A stretch of DNA of 64,000 bases from an uncultured Maribacter sp. (GCF_947495965.1 NZ_CANMBB010000004.1:62001-126000), one strand, 5' to 3'; counted from the first letter of the stretch, positions 51,570-61,384 are shown. Translations and numbers: made by a program. Notes: a model not told the origin generated them from the letters alone.

Positions 51570-54239
51570 ATGAATAAAACAGAGGTAACTAACGATTTAG
51601 AGTGGAATCAAGAAATAAAAGAATGGATAACATCTTTAGATGAAGTTATTCAGGATATGGGAGATGAGCAGGCAGCGAAACTTATTCGCCGTTTACGAGC
51701 ATTTGCAATTAAAAAAGGAGTAAAATTAGCAGGAGAAGCACTCAATTCCCCATACATAAATACTATAAATGTAAAACACCAGCCTCCATATCCAGGAGAT
51801 ACGGTGTTAGAAACTAAAATAGAAAACATTAACCGTTGGAATGCTATGGCAATGGTATTACAAGGTTATGATAGTGGTGCGGGAGTAGGCGGGCATATTG
51901 CAACCTACGCATCGGCTGCAAGTATGTATGAAGTTGGGTTAAATCACTTTTTTAGAAAAAAATCGGAAGATTATGGAGGAGATTTAGTTTCTTTTCAGCC
52001 ACATGCTGCGCCAGGAATTTATGCACGGGCATTACTAGAAGGAAGATTAACAGAAGATAATCTTAAAAATTTTAGAAGAGAACTACAGGAAGAAGGTGGC
52101 TTGCCATCGTATCCACATCCAAGAAGAATGCCATCATTTTGGGAAATACCTGCGGCTTCTATGGGGCTTATAGGTGTTAGCGCAATATACCAAGCACGTT
52201 TTCAAAAATATTTAGAAAACAGAGGTTTAAAAGAGAAAAAAGGAGGTAAAATTTGGGCATTTGTTGGGGATGGAGAAATGGATGAGCCAGAAACTCTTGG
52301 AACTTTAAATATTGCCGTAAGAGAGCAGTTAGATAATTTAGTGCTTGTAGTAAATTGTAATCTACAGCGATTAGATGGTCCTGTTCGTGGTAATGGAAAA
52401 GTTATTCAAGAATTAGAAAGAAGTTTCTTGGGAGCAGGTTGGAATGTAACCAAAGTTATTTGGGGTAGTGAGTGGGATTCTTTAATAGAAAGAGACCATA
52501 AAGGTATTCTGGTAGATAGAATGAATGAAGCCTTAGATGGTGATTACCAAATGTACTCTGTTTTACCAGGCGATGAAGTTCGTAAACATTGGATAAAAGA
52601 TAATCCAGAGTTAGAGCAATTAATGCAATCTTTATCGGATGAGGAAATAAGAACTATTAGACGTGGAGGGCATGATTATAAAAAAATATTTGCAGCATTT
52701 GATAAAGCAGCAAAACCAAATGGAAAGCCAAGCGTAATCTTAATGAAAACCCTAAAAGGGTATGGAATGGGAGATTCTGGTGAAGGAAAAAATACCACGC
52801 ACCAGAAAAAAAGTATGACGGCAGAAGAACGTATAGATGCTGCTGCAAGATTTGGTATTCCAATGAGTAAGGAAGATGCTGCAAAAGCTAAATTTTATAT
52901 TCCCTCTCCAGATAGTCCAGAGATTAAATACCTTAAAGAAAAGAGAGAAGCTTTAGGGGGCTACTTACCAGAGCGTAAAGATGAAAGTATTACAATAAAA
53001 ACTCCTGGAGACGATTTATTTGGAGAGTTTTATGAAGGTACAGGAGATAGAGAAGTTTCTACCACTATGGTTTTAGTAAGGTTAATAACAAAACTAATTA
53101 GGCATGATGGTATTAAAGAATATATAGTTCCTATTATTCCTGATGAGGCAAGAACTTTTGGTTTAGATGGCCTTTTCCGTTATGCAGGAATTTATCAACC
53201 CAAAGGGCAATTATACAAACCAGTAGATGCTGGTAGTGTATCTTATTACAGAGAAAGTGTAGATGGTCAAATACTACAAGAGGGTATTTGTGAAGCTGGT
53301 GCAATAGCTTCTTTCATGGCAGCAGGTTCTGCTTATGCTATGCATGGTTTACCAATGATTCCTTTTTATGTTTTTTATTCCATTTTTGGTTTCCAGCGTG
53401 TGGGAGATATGATTTGGGCCTGTGGAGATATGCTTTGTAAAGGTTTCTTAATTGGAGGAACTTCAGGAAGAACAACTCTTAATGGTGAAGGAGTACAACA
53501 CCAAGATGGACATTCACATATGTTATCTAGCGTGGTTCCAAACATGAAAAGTTATGACCCTTCCTTTGCGTATGAATTGGCGCTTATTATTAAAGATGGT
53601 ATCTATAGAATGTATGAGATGCAAGAAAAAATCTTTTATTATATCACCGTAACTAATGAAAATTATACCATGCCTGTAATGCCAAAAGGTATAGAAGAAG
53701 GGGTAATTAAAGGTATGTATCGCTACCAAAAATCAACTAAAAAATCTAAAAAGAAGGCGCATTTAATGGGAAGTGGTTCTATAATGAGTCAGGTTTTAGA
53801 AGCTAAAGAGTTGTTAGAAGGTATGAATATTTCTACAGATATTTGGAGCGTTACAAGTTACACAGAGTTACAAAGAGATGCTTTAAATGTAGAAAGAGAA
53901 ACATTACTTTCTACAACTACTAAGAAAGCTAAATCTTATGTAGAAACTTTAGTAGAAAAAGAAACTGGAGTTTTTGTTTCGGTATCTGATTATATGAAAT
54001 CTTGGGGTATGAGTATTTCTAAATGGATGCCAGATGCGTATCATGTTTTAGGGACAGATGGTTATGGTTTAAGCGAGTCTAGAACCGATTTAAGAGACTA
54101 TTTTGAAATTAGTCCTAAGTACATTGCTTTAGCAGCACTTCAATTACTAAGAAAAGAAGGAGAGGTTACGGCAAAAGAAGTTAAAGATTTTATTAAAGCA
54201 CAAAATATTGATAGTGCTAAAATTAACCCTGCATTGTAA
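51570..54239 (+). CDS. aceE: Pyruvate dehydrogenase E1, homodimeric (AceE type)
   Basis: Thiamine-diphosphate-dependent decarboxylation of pyruvate or a close 2-oxoacid and acetylation of E2. The 889-residue length and the motifs RYDSG-like GYDSGAGVGGHIATYAS, WAFVGDGEMDEPETLG and NCNLQRLDGPVRGNG are those of the single-chain AceE enzyme. Homodimeric AceE contrasts with the alpha/beta E1 common in this phylum, so this may be a pathway-specific addition. The promoter carries two copies of the regulon operator and the E2 gene follows after 20 bases. Confidence 0.9.
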   Translation: MNKTEVTNDLEWNQEIKEWITSLDEVIQDMGDEQAAKLIRRLRAFAIKKGVKLAGEALNSPYINTINVKHQPPYPGDTVLETKIENINRWNAMAMVLQGYDSGAGVGGHIATYASAASMYEVGLNHFFRKKSEDYGGDLVSFQPHAAPGIYARALLEGRLTEDNLKNFRRELQEEGGLPSYPHPRRMPSFWEIPAASMGLIGVSAIYQARFQKYLENRGLKEKKGGKIWAFVGDGEMDEPETLGTLNIAVREQLDNLVLVVNCNLQRLDGPVRGNGKVIQELERSFLGAGWNVTKVIWGSEWDSLIERDHKGILVDRMNEALDGDYQMYSVLPGDEVRKHWIKDNPELEQLMQSLSDEEIRTIRRGGHDYKKIFAAFDKAAKPNGKPSVILMKTLKGYGMGDSGEGKNTTHQKKSMTAEERIDAAARFGIPMSKEDAAKAKFYIPSPDSPEIKYLKEKREALGGYLPERKDESITIKTPGDDLFGEFYEGTGDREVSTTMVLVRLITKLIRHDGIKEYIVPIIPDEARTFGLDGLFRYAGIYQPKGQLYKPVDAGSVSYYRESVDGQILQEGICEAGAIASFMAAGSAYAMHGLPMIPFYVFYSIFGFQRVGDMIWACGDMLCKGFLIGGTSGRTTLNGEGVQHQDGHSHMLSSVVPNMKSYDPSFAYELALIIKDGIYRMYEMQEKIFYYITVTNENYTMPVMPKGIEEGVIKGMYRYQKSTKKSKKKAHLMGSGSIMSQVLEAKELLEGMNISTDIWSVTSYTELQRDALNVERETLLSTTTKKAKSYVETLVEKETGVFVSVSDYMKSWGMSISKWMPDAYHVLGTDGYGLSESRTDLRDYFEISPKYIALAALQLLRKEGEVTAKEVKDFIKAQNIDSAKINPAL

Positions 54240-54259
54240 TAAAGCATAATTCTAGAAAG

Positions 54260-55543
54260 ATGATTGAATTTAAATTACCATCCTTAGGAGAAGGCATAGA
54301 AAAAGGAACTATAATTTCTATCTTAGTAAAAGAAGGGGATACCATAGAGGCAGAACAATCTTTAATAGAGGTAGAAACAGATAAAGTAGTAGTAGAGGTA
54401 CCTGCAGAGCAAGGTGGCGTAATAGCCTCTGTTTTAGTTGCTATTGGCGATGAAATAGGAGAAGGAACTCCTTTTTTAAAATTAACAGGAGGAGGAGATA
54501 CTTCTGCTGCAAAAGAACCTATTAAAGAAGAAAAACACGTTGCTAAAAAAGAAGAGCTTAAACCTAAAGAGGAACCTGTAATAGAAGAACCTGCTAAAGT
54601 TGCGGTTGCAGCGCCTGTTGTTGCGTCACCAAAAATAGAGATACAAACAGAACTTAAAAAAGGGTATAGAGCATCTCCTTTAGCAAGAAAAATGGCAAAA
54701 GAAATTGGCATTAATTTGGCTAATGTTCCGTTAACCAGAGAAACTAAAAGAATTTCTTTACAAGATGTAAAAGATTTTGCCAAACAATTAAATGAGGGTA
54801 GAGCAAAAGGAATAGGCACTACGAATTTACCAGACTTTACTAAATGGGGAAGTATTTCTAAAAAGCCTTTATCAGGAATATCGCAAGCTACAAGTAAAAA
54901 CATGAGTGGGTCTTGGTCTGTTATTCCGCATGCATGGTTACAGGAAAAAGTAGATATTACTAAATTAGAAGCAAAGCGTCAGGAGCATAAAATTGCTATA
55001 AAAGAAAAAGGAGGAGCATTAACAATTACTAGTATTTTGGTAAAGGTGGTTGCCAAGGCATTAGAAAATTATCCTATTTTTAATTGTAGTTATGATACTA
55101 ATACTAATGAAATAATCTATAAAGATTTTATTAATGTTGGAGTAGCAGTAGATACAGATCGTGGACTTTTAGTGCCAGGTTTAAAAAGCCCAAATACTAA
55201 AAGTATTAGCCAAATAGCCATGGAATTAACAGATGTTTCTACCAAGGTAAAGCAAAAGAAAGTTTCTAAAGAAGATTTAGAGGGTATTACTTTTACTATT
55301 TCTAATCTTGGTGGAATTGGAACTACAGCTATTTTTCCTTTAGTAGCTTTTCCTCAAGTTGCTATTTTAGGAGTTGCTGCTAGTGCAACGGAGCCGGTTT
55401 GGGTAGATGGGGAGTTTAAACCCAGACTACTAATGCCTATTACTATTGGTTTTGACCATAGAATAATTAATGGAGCAGATGCAGCACGTTTCATAAAACA
55501 TATAAAAGAGCTTTTAGAAGACTGGTTTTTGCTAAGCTTATAA
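54260..55543 (+). CDS. aceF: Dihydrolipoamide acyltransferase E2
   Basis: The 427-residue E2 core of a 2-oxoacid dehydrogenase. A lipoyl domain with the modified Lys42 (VETDKVVVEVP) is followed by a linker, an E1/E3-binding domain (YRASPLARKMAKEIGINL, about 134-151) and the catalytic domain. The active site is His400 in DHRIINGAD, with Asn404 where many E2 enzymes have Asp; this HRxxNG form occurs in AceF-type enzymes. Only one lipoyl domain is present. No E3 gene is in the window, so a shared E3 is likely. Confidence 0.88.
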   Translation: MIEFKLPSLGEGIEKGTIISILVKEGDTIEAEQSLIEVETDKVVVEVPAEQGGVIASVLVAIGDEIGEGTPFLKLTGGGDTSAAKEPIKEEKHVAKKEELKPKEEPVIEEPAKVAVAAPVVASPKIEIQTELKKGYRASPLARKMAKEIGINLANVPLTRETKRISLQDVKDFAKQLNEGRAKGIGTTNLPDFTKWGSISKKPLSGISQATSKNMSGSWSVIPHAWLQEKVDITKLEAKRQEHKIAIKEKGGALTITSILVKVVAKALENYPIFNCSYDTNTNEIIYKDFINVGVAVDTDRGLLVPGLKSPNTKSISQIAMELTDVSTKVKQKKVSKEDLEGITFTISNLGGIGTTAIFPLVAFPQVAILGVAASATEPVWVDGEFKPRLLMPITIGFDHRIINGADAARFIKHIKELLEDWFLLSL

Positions 55544-55562
55544 TAATTAAAAAAGAAATAAC

Positions 55563-56225
55563 ATGAGCGTATTTTTAATTCTTAAATATTTTCACATTTT
55601 GTTATTTGTATTTTGGTTAGGGACAGATATGGGAACCTATTATTCTAGCAAGTTTGTAATAAACTCAAAACTTACGGCTCCGCAACGAGCAACAGCATTA
55701 CAAATTTTATTAGGTTGTGATTTGGGTCCCCGTATGGCTATGCCTTTAATTATGCCTACAGGAATTCATATGGCTAGTATAATGGGAGCTGTAAAAATTA
55801 GTAATCTTGGACTTGGCCTACTATGGGGGGCAGCGTTACTCTGGCTGTTTTTAGTTTTAAAAGTCCATTTTGGAAAAGATGAAACAAAAAAAAAGAATCT
55901 AAAAGAGATAGATTTTTGGATACGTCCTATTATTGTATTTGGAGTATCTGCTTTTGCTATATATTCCTTATTCGTTCCAACATATATTGTAGCGCCTTGG
56001 ATATCGTATAAATTATTAATTGTCTGTGCATTAATACTTTTTGGTTTAGGAATAAGACATCAATTAGGAATATTTACACCTGCATTTGTGAATCTAATGC
56101 AAGGAAAAAATATAGAGGAATCTAATGCTATTATGAAGACTAGAATGGATAAATGCCTTCCTTATGTTTATGGTATTTGGATTGGTCTACTACTTAATGC
56201 CGCTTTTGGAGTACACTTAATTTAA
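55563..56225 (+). CDS. Integral membrane protein, CopD/DUF2269-like
   Basis: A 220-residue membrane protein with six or so hydrophobic segments and conserved histidines (YFHILLFVFWLGTDMG near 9-24, PTGIHMAS near 72-79). This resembles the CopD/DUF2269 group, in which such histidines may bind heme or copper. It lies between the E2 gene (19 bases) and an uncharacterised soluble-protein gene (7 bases), so it belongs to the pyruvate dehydrogenase unit. Function is unknown. Confidence 0.6.
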   Translation: MSVFLILKYFHILLFVFWLGTDMGTYYSSKFVINSKLTAPQRATALQILLGCDLGPRMAMPLIMPTGIHMASIMGAVKISNLGLGLLWGAALLWLFLVLKVHFGKDETKKKNLKEIDFWIRPIIVFGVSAFAIYSLFVPTYIVAPWISYKLLIVCALILFGLGIRHQLGIFTPAFVNLMQGKNIEESNAIMKTRMDKCLPYVYGIWIGLLLNAAFGVHLI

Positions 56226-56232
56226 TTTAAAT

Positions 56233-56955
56233 ATGAAGCATAAAACCATAAGAGGATATATTAGGTATACTAGTAAAAAGCCAGAACGATTAAATGAAGA
56301 AAGAGGACGAGAGTTTTTTACTATAACTACACAGCGTGATGCAAAAGTAGTTATGCAAGCACATTGTGAAATTGATGACGCTCCTAATGTGGTTCGTGAT
56401 GTGGTTTTAGCAATGGAAAAAGATGGCACGCCCATAGATTGTAGTGTTCGTTTATCTGTTGGAGATCAATTTGAGGGCTCAGGATGGTTTCGTATTACAC
56501 CTACTTATGCAGAATGCGAAATGATTAACCGTAGCGATGGCCGCATTTCTCAAAAAATTGAAGTTACCTCACCTGTTCGTTGGTTACAAGCGCATCCTAT
56601 TGTAGGCGATGGTATTTTAATGAAAACCTATGATTTATCTAAAGGCCCAGGAAAGCAAGTTTTAAAAGATTTTATGCTTACCTCTCCAGACCATAGAGGT
56701 GCTACTGGGCCAATGCTCTTTAAAATGACAAAAATGAGTATAGAATATATAGGCGAAGAAGAAATCACTATTGCTGCAGGGACATTTAAAGCGCGTCATT
56801 TTGCCGTGGGAGACACTGCAGGGAGTCTTCTAGAAGAACATCCGCCTTACCATGTTTGGGTAACAGCAGATGAGGATTACTTATTCTTAAAGGCAAGTGC
56901 TGCAGGGTATATGCAAACACATTATGAACTAGAGAGTGTAGAATATTTTAATTGA
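56233..56955 (+). CDS. Uncharacterised beta-rich protein
   Basis: A 240-residue protein with no signal peptide, rich in predicted beta strands. It has no motif I can assign. Conserved-looking segments are SVRLSVGDQFEGSGWFRI near 77-94 and EEEITIAAGTFKARHFAVGDTAG near 175-197, the latter like the C-terminal half of DUF3108-type proteins. It closes the four-gene pyruvate dehydrogenase unit and converges with the quinone-reductase gene 21 bases away. Confidence 0.5.
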   Translation: MKHKTIRGYIRYTSKKPERLNEERGREFFTITTQRDAKVVMQAHCEIDDAPNVVRDVVLAMEKDGTPIDCSVRLSVGDQFEGSGWFRITPTYAECEMINRSDGRISQKIEVTSPVRWLQAHPIVGDGILMKTYDLSKGPGKQVLKDFMLTSPDHRGATGPMLFKMTKMSIEYIGEEEITIAAGTFKARHFAVGDTAGSLLEEHPPYHVWVTADEDYLFLKASAAGYMQTHYELESVEYFN

Positions 56956-56976
56956 TTTATTCTTTCTTAATGAAAA

Positions 56977-57624
56977 TTATAAAAGCTGTTTTTTGATGTG
57001 TAATTCATATTCCTTCAAAATATCTTTTCGGTCTTCCTCACTTATCCTAGAAGCACCAAACGCAACAAAATCAGGTAGTATATCAAACCCAATTAAGTTA
57101 AAAATTCCTTGATGTATGTTTTTTAGAATATCAGAAATAGTTCTTTCATGTGCACCATTTTTAGAATAAAAATCCGCAGGACTACCAGTTGTTATACAGA
57201 GCAATGCTTTTTTATTTTTAAAGCGACCTTCCTTGTAAAAACCATAATCTCCCCCATAAGCAAAACCATATGCTAAAACACGGTCTACCCAACCTTTTAA
57301 AATAGCAGGCATACCAAACCACCAAAGCGGAAAATTAAAAATAAGAACATCGGCCTTGCTCAAAAGTTCCATTTCTTGTTTTAGCTCCTCAGAAAACAAA
57401 TTATTTTGCTGTGCATATATTTGCTCTGAAGCATATTTGTAATAGGGAGCTTCGGAAGTCTTTTTAAAGTCGTGTTTACCGCCAACAGGGTTAAAATTCT
57501 TTTTATATAAATCTGAAACAGTTACGGTATGGCCGGCTTTTTCAAAAGTAGATTTAGCAATATTTACCAGAGCAGAACAAAAGGAATCTGCGTTTTCATG
57601 AGCATGTACAATTAGTATATTCAT
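56977..57624 (-). CDS. Flavodoxin-fold NAD(P)H quinone reductase
   Basis: A 215-residue cytosolic flavoprotein of the NQO/MdaB type. HAHENADSFCSALVN near the N-terminus binds the FMN phosphate, and FPLWWFGMPAILKGWVDRVLAYGFAYG (about 98-124) is the flavin-binding stretch. The family reduces quinones or electrophiles with two electrons. It is the last gene of the minus operon that begins with the MFS carriers, with a 12-base gap to the preceding MDR gene. Confidence 0.85.
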   Translation of the reverse strand: MNILIVHAHENADSFCSALVNIAKSTFEKAGHTVTVSDLYKKNFNPVGGKHDFKKTSEAPYYKYASEQIYAQQNNLFSEELKQEMELLSKADVLIFNFPLWWFGMPAILKGWVDRVLAYGFAYGGDYGFYKEGRFKNKKALLCITTGSPADFYSKNGAHERTISDILKNIHQGIFNLIGFDILPDFVAFGASRISEEDRKDILKEYELHIKKQLL

Positions 57625-57636
57625 AGTGTTTTTTAG

Positions 57637-58644
57637 TTAAAGAGCAACAACTACTTTACCACAACTTTTACCTTCTAGTAAGTATTTAGATGCATCTATA
57701 ATAGATTCAATTCCGTTAAAGATAGTTGGGTCAACTTTTATTTGAAGTTTTTTCTGTTGGTATAAATCAAATAAATAAGCACGTGCTTCTGGGTGTTGTT
57801 CCTTGTACAAATGATTCATAAAACAACGAACAGAAGCTCCTTTCCAATACATACTTTCATATACTCTAGGACCATGTACTTGCTCAAATTCTGGAGCAGT
57901 TAATTCTGTTGCTAGACCACTAACAACTAAACGACCTAAAGGAGCTAAGTTTTGTAAAAAAGCATCGAACATATAACTACCTACAGAATCAAATCCAACA
58001 TCAATTTTATTGGCATATTCAGATTGAAGTATTTCCGAAATATTTTCTTTTCTGTAGTTAATAATTCTATCACAAGCATTAAGGTTTTTAAGTAATTCTA
58101 CTTTTTTATCATTACCACAAATAGCAACCACATGGCAGTTTTTTTGTTCAGCAAGTTGCACTACAATATGTCCTAAACCACCAGAAGCAGCAGAAACAAC
58201 AATGGTTTCTCCTTCTTTTAATTCTGCAGTGTTTTTTAAAGCTAAATAAGCAGAAACCCCAGTAGGATTCATAGTTAAATATTCTGGTGTTGCTTCTGGA
58301 ATTTTAATAGCATTGTTTTCTAATACAACTTGATATTCTTGGTAAGCGGTACCAACTTTTACCGTGGAAATTGCATCTCCAATTTTTATATTTTTTACCG
58401 CTGTTCCAATATCAGAAACTATTCCAACAGATTCTACTCCAAATACATATGGAAATTGAACATTTATGTATGGTACTTTTCCTTTATAGAGTTCTCTATC
58501 ATAAATAGCATTAATACCAATAAAGGTGTTTTTAATTAGAACCTCAGAACCCTTTAATTTAGAAATGGGAGATTCTATGATGTTACTAGCTTTATGAATG
58601 CTTTCTGAAAATTGTTGTATTACAAGTTGTTTGTTTAAAATCAT
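57637..58644 (-). CDS. MDR quinone-oxidoreductase/enoyl-reductase-like protein
   Basis: A 335-residue medium-chain dehydrogenase/reductase without structural-zinc cysteines. VVSAASGGLGHIVVQLAEQKNCHVVAICG (about 148-176) is the NADPH-binding region. The family reduces quinones or alpha,beta-unsaturated carbonyls. It follows the lipoprotein gene by seven bases in the 62.6-57.0 kb operon. Together with the 31.9 kb homolog and the flavodoxin-type reductase it points to conjugated carbonyl intermediates. Confidence 0.8.
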   Translation of the reverse strand: MILNKQLVIQQFSESIHKASNIIESPISKLKGSEVLIKNTFIGINAIYDRELYKGKVPYINVQFPYVFGVESVGIVSDIGTAVKNIKIGDAISTVKVGTAYQEYQVVLENNAIKIPEATPEYLTMNPTGVSAYLALKNTAELKEGETIVVSAASGGLGHIVVQLAEQKNCHVVAICGNDKKVELLKNLNACDRIINYRKENISEILQSEYANKIDVGFDSVGSYMFDAFLQNLAPLGRLVVSGLATELTAPEFEQVHGPRVYESMYWKGASVRCFMNHLYKEQHPEARAYLFDLYQQKKLQIKVDPTIFNGIESIIDASKYLLEGKSCGKVVVAL

Positions 58645-58651
58645 ATATTAA

Positions 58652-59398
58652 TTACTTTAGAATAAACAAACTGTCTGGCAAGTTTTCATTTACCTCAAAA
58701 TTTTTCCAAATAACTTCATTAGCTATCTTTTTGTCATAAAAGAGCTCTACTCTTCCTGCTTGCAACCAAGAATATTCGTCTTTACTAAAGAATTCAGAGT
58801 ATTCTCTATGATGCCATCCGCGAGGAGTGTTAAAAGCTACTTTTACAATTTTAAAATCTTCTTTATCAATACCAAAGAAAGTTTCTCCCTTGTTTGGGTC
58901 GGTAACTTGTATAGTATATGCTGGCTTTGTTTTTACAGTGTCATCTGGCATAATTTTTAAGGAATAGCCTTTGTCTAGGGCATGGCGTATTGCACCGTAT
59001 CCAAAGTTAGATGCCCATCTATTATCTGCTGCCGATTTTTCTTGCTTACCATTAAGATCATACGTGTTTTCACCATCATAGCTAACCATAAAAACTGGAG
59101 TACTATCTTTAAAGGATTCTATGCGTACTTTTCCGTTTGCTTTATGCGCAGCATCTTTTGTTTCTGCAAATTTACGCCACATATTATGGGTTTCATGAGT
59201 TACAGGCTTTCCTTCATAATAGAAAATTCCATACCCTTTTAGAGTTAAACTTTTAGGTTTTTGCCAAAAAATACCACCTGCTTTTTCATGTGCTTTTTGC
59301 ATAATTTGCGTTGCAGTTAGCGGCTCTATAGTTTTGTTTTCTTTACAGCTATATAGAAATACTATTGCTAAAGAAATTAGAAAGAGTAATTTTTTCAT
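58652..59398 (-). CDS. Lipoprotein, LolA-like or DUF6503-like
   Basis: A 248-residue lipoprotein with lipobox FLYSCKEN (Cys at about residue 18). A pattern of beta strands and the stretch THETHNMWRKFAETKDAAHKANGKVRIES look like outer-membrane lipoprotein carriers that bind hydrophobic ligands in a half-barrel. The family assignment is uncertain. It lies eleven bases after the CpcT/CpeT gene and seven before the MDR gene. Confidence 0.5.
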   Translation of the reverse strand: MKKLLFLISLAIVFLYSCKENKTIEPLTATQIMQKAHEKAGGIFWQKPKSLTLKGYGIFYYEGKPVTHETHNMWRKFAETKDAAHKANGKVRIESFKDSTPVFMVSYDGENTYDLNGKQEKSAADNRWASNFGYGAIRHALDKGYSLKIMPDDTVKTKPAYTIQVTDPNKGETFFGIDKEDFKIVKVAFNTPRGWHHREYSEFFSKDEYSWLQAGRVELFYDKKIANEVIWKNFEVNENLPDSLFILK

Positions 59399-59409
59399 GG
59401 ATTATAGTT

Positions 59410-60120
59410 TTATTTACAAGTTTGTTCTTTTAGGTTAATTGTTGGTCCTTTATCATGTACCCCAAAAACAGCGTTTCCATCATTATCTGTGGCAGTATCT
59501 TCTAATAGTAAAGCGTCTTTTCTTAAGATTAAGGTTTCATTTAGGTATACTTGTTTTCCAAACCTATCTGAGTAATAATTACATTCGTTTTTCTTTAAAT
59601 ACCCTTTAAAAAAAGAGTCTTCTTTTTTCCAAAAAACATCGCATCCTGGTTTAAGGAAAAAATCATCTTCTGTTAAATCTTCAAACACTTCAGGATTTAA
59701 ATGACCGTTTATTAGTTTCTTAGGTTCTTTTGGAGTGTATATTCTTAGTCTAATAGCTTGTTCTTTTTTAACAATCTCAAAAGCATATATTCTTTGACGA
59801 TACAAATCATTTAAATCATAATGCTGTGATTGCTGTGCGTAAAGTTTTCGGCCTGGAATAAAATCTAATGGTACTTCATGAAATATATGATGTGTTTGTC
59901 GGTGCCTTTTATTTGCTTCTATTTTATCTGTAGCTTCTTTATATACCTGTTCATGATTATCATACTCTCCAGGAAACCATGCTAAAAGGGTATCTAAGTC
60001 TTGTTGTAAGGTGTTATAAGTACTTTCTTTTGAAGAGTTAGTGGTACTATTTTTTGTTTTTGAAGCACTAATTAGAGTACTTACAAGTACTAAAAATAAA
60101 ATTGTTTTATATTTTTTCAT
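59410..60120 (-). CDS. CpcT/CpeT-family (bilin lyase-like) exported protein
   Basis: A 236-residue protein with a Sec signal peptide (about 1-20). The mature part follows the CpcT/CpeT pattern: LLAWFPGEYDNHEQ (about 46-59), then YAQQSQHYDL and YRQRIYAF (about 95-117), LKPGCDVFWKKED (about 156-168) and a C-terminal GPTI. In cyanobacteria the family attaches or holds bilin chromophores; here there are no phycobiliproteins. It lies between MFS-carrier and lipoprotein genes in a regulated catabolic operon, so bilin or tetrapyrrole binding in the cell envelope is the inferred role. Confidence 0.75.
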   Translation of the reverse strand: MKKYKTILFLVLVSTLISASKTKNSTTNSSKESTYNTLQQDLDTLLAWFPGEYDNHEQVYKEATDKIEANKRHRQTHHIFHEVPLDFIPGRKLYAQQSQHYDLNDLYRQRIYAFEIVKKEQAIRLRIYTPKEPKKLINGHLNPEVFEDLTEDDFFLKPGCDVFWKKEDSFFKGYLKKNECNYYSDRFGKQVYLNETLILRKDALLLEDTATDNDGNAVFGVHDKGPTINLKEQTCK

Positions 60121-60125
60121 GAGAT

Positions 60126-61382
60126 TTATTTGTTATTAAATATTGGTTGTATTCTTGGGATAAAAATCATTATAAATAATGCCGATATAATATGTAGAAA
60201 TGCTACTATAATAAATACAGGAGAATAAGAAATAGTGTCTACTAGCCAGCCAATAATTGGAGTAAAAAGCATGGCACCAAAACTACCTGCAGAACCAGTA
60301 ATGCCCCAAATGGAAGCGGCATCTTTTTTGGAAAAAACATCAATAGGTAAAGTAAATAAAGAAGATTGTTTAAACTGCGTAGCAAAAAGTGAAATACTAA
60401 TAAGTGCAATTGCTATGTATGGAGACTCTACATATAAACAACCTAACACGGGAACAACTAAGATGGCACCAATCCATAACACCCATTTTCTAGAAGCGTT
60501 TAAGGAAAACCCTTTGGATATTAATTTTTCACCGGTCCAACCACCAATAAAGCTACCTATATCTGAAAAAAGGAAAGGTATCCAAGCAAACATTCCAATT
60601 TCTGTTAAACTAAAACCCTTTTCATCTGCTAGCCATGATGGTAGCCAGAAAACAAAAAAGTAAAATGCCCCGTCTGATATAAATCTTGCTAATGCTAAAC
60701 CCCAGACTTCTTTATACTTAAAATAATGTAGCCAAGGCAGTTTTTCGTTTTTTTGTTCTACTTGCTTTTCTGCTTGAATTAGTCTTAATTCTTCTTTAGA
60801 TATTCTAGGATGCTCTTCAGGTTCATAGTAAATCCAACGCCATAAGAGTAGCCATAAAAAACCTAGAGCACCAGTTACTACAAATGCCATTTTCCAGCCA
60901 AAAGAAAGAATAAGCCAAGCTAATAATGGAGGGGCAATTATAGCGCCTAAACCAGGCCCCATATTTAAAATACCAACAGCTTTGGAGCGTTCCTCTTTTG
61001 GGAACCATTCGGATATGGCTTTCATTCCTGCGGGATAGTTGCCAGCTTCTCCTATTCCTAATAAAAATCTAAAAATACCAAGGCTTAGCATTCCTTTACC
61101 AAATGCATGTAACATATTTGCAATAGACCACCAGATAATAGCTAGAGAAAATCCTTTTTTTGTTCCTAAAACATCAATTAACCTGCCAGAGATTATTTGC
61201 ATAATAGTGTAAGACAATAAAAAGGCACTTACAATCCAGCTATATTGTTCGTTAGAAAGGTTTAAATCTTTACGCATGACAGGAGCAGCAACAGAAAGAG
61301 CTTGCCTATCTATATAGTTAATAGTTGTAGCCAAAAAGATGGTTCCTACAATCCACCAGCGAAGATTTTTTTGATTTTTCAT
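60126..61382 (-). CDS. MFS transporter, ACS/ExuT-like
   Basis: A 418-residue major facilitator with twelve predicted membrane spans. The N-terminal NYIDRQALSVAAPVMRKDL and the RFLLGIGEAGNYPAGMKAISEWFPKEERSKAVGI segment are typical of the anion:cation symporter family, which moves hexuronates, tartrate or related carboxylates. It follows the other MFS gene by two bases. The substrate is probably an organic acid of the pathway. Confidence 0.85.
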   Translation of the reverse strand: MKNQKNLRWWIVGTIFLATTINYIDRQALSVAAPVMRKDLNLSNEQYSWIVSAFLLSYTIMQIISGRLIDVLGTKKGFSLAIIWWSIANMLHAFGKGMLSLGIFRFLLGIGEAGNYPAGMKAISEWFPKEERSKAVGILNMGPGLGAIIAPPLLAWLILSFGWKMAFVVTGALGFLWLLLWRWIYYEPEEHPRISKEELRLIQAEKQVEQKNEKLPWLHYFKYKEVWGLALARFISDGAFYFFVFWLPSWLADEKGFSLTEIGMFAWIPFLFSDIGSFIGGWTGEKLISKGFSLNASRKWVLWIGAILVVPVLGCLYVESPYIAIALISISLFATQFKQSSLFTLPIDVFSKKDAASIWGITGSAGSFGAMLFTPIIGWLVDTISYSPVFIIVAFLHIISALFIMIFIPRIQPIFNNK

Positions 61383-61384
61383 TA

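Noticed and set aside
55447-55500. Asn404 in the E2 active-site motif taken as loss of activity
   Set aside because: The HRxxNG form is found in known AceF-type acyltransferases, so it is not evidence of inactivity.
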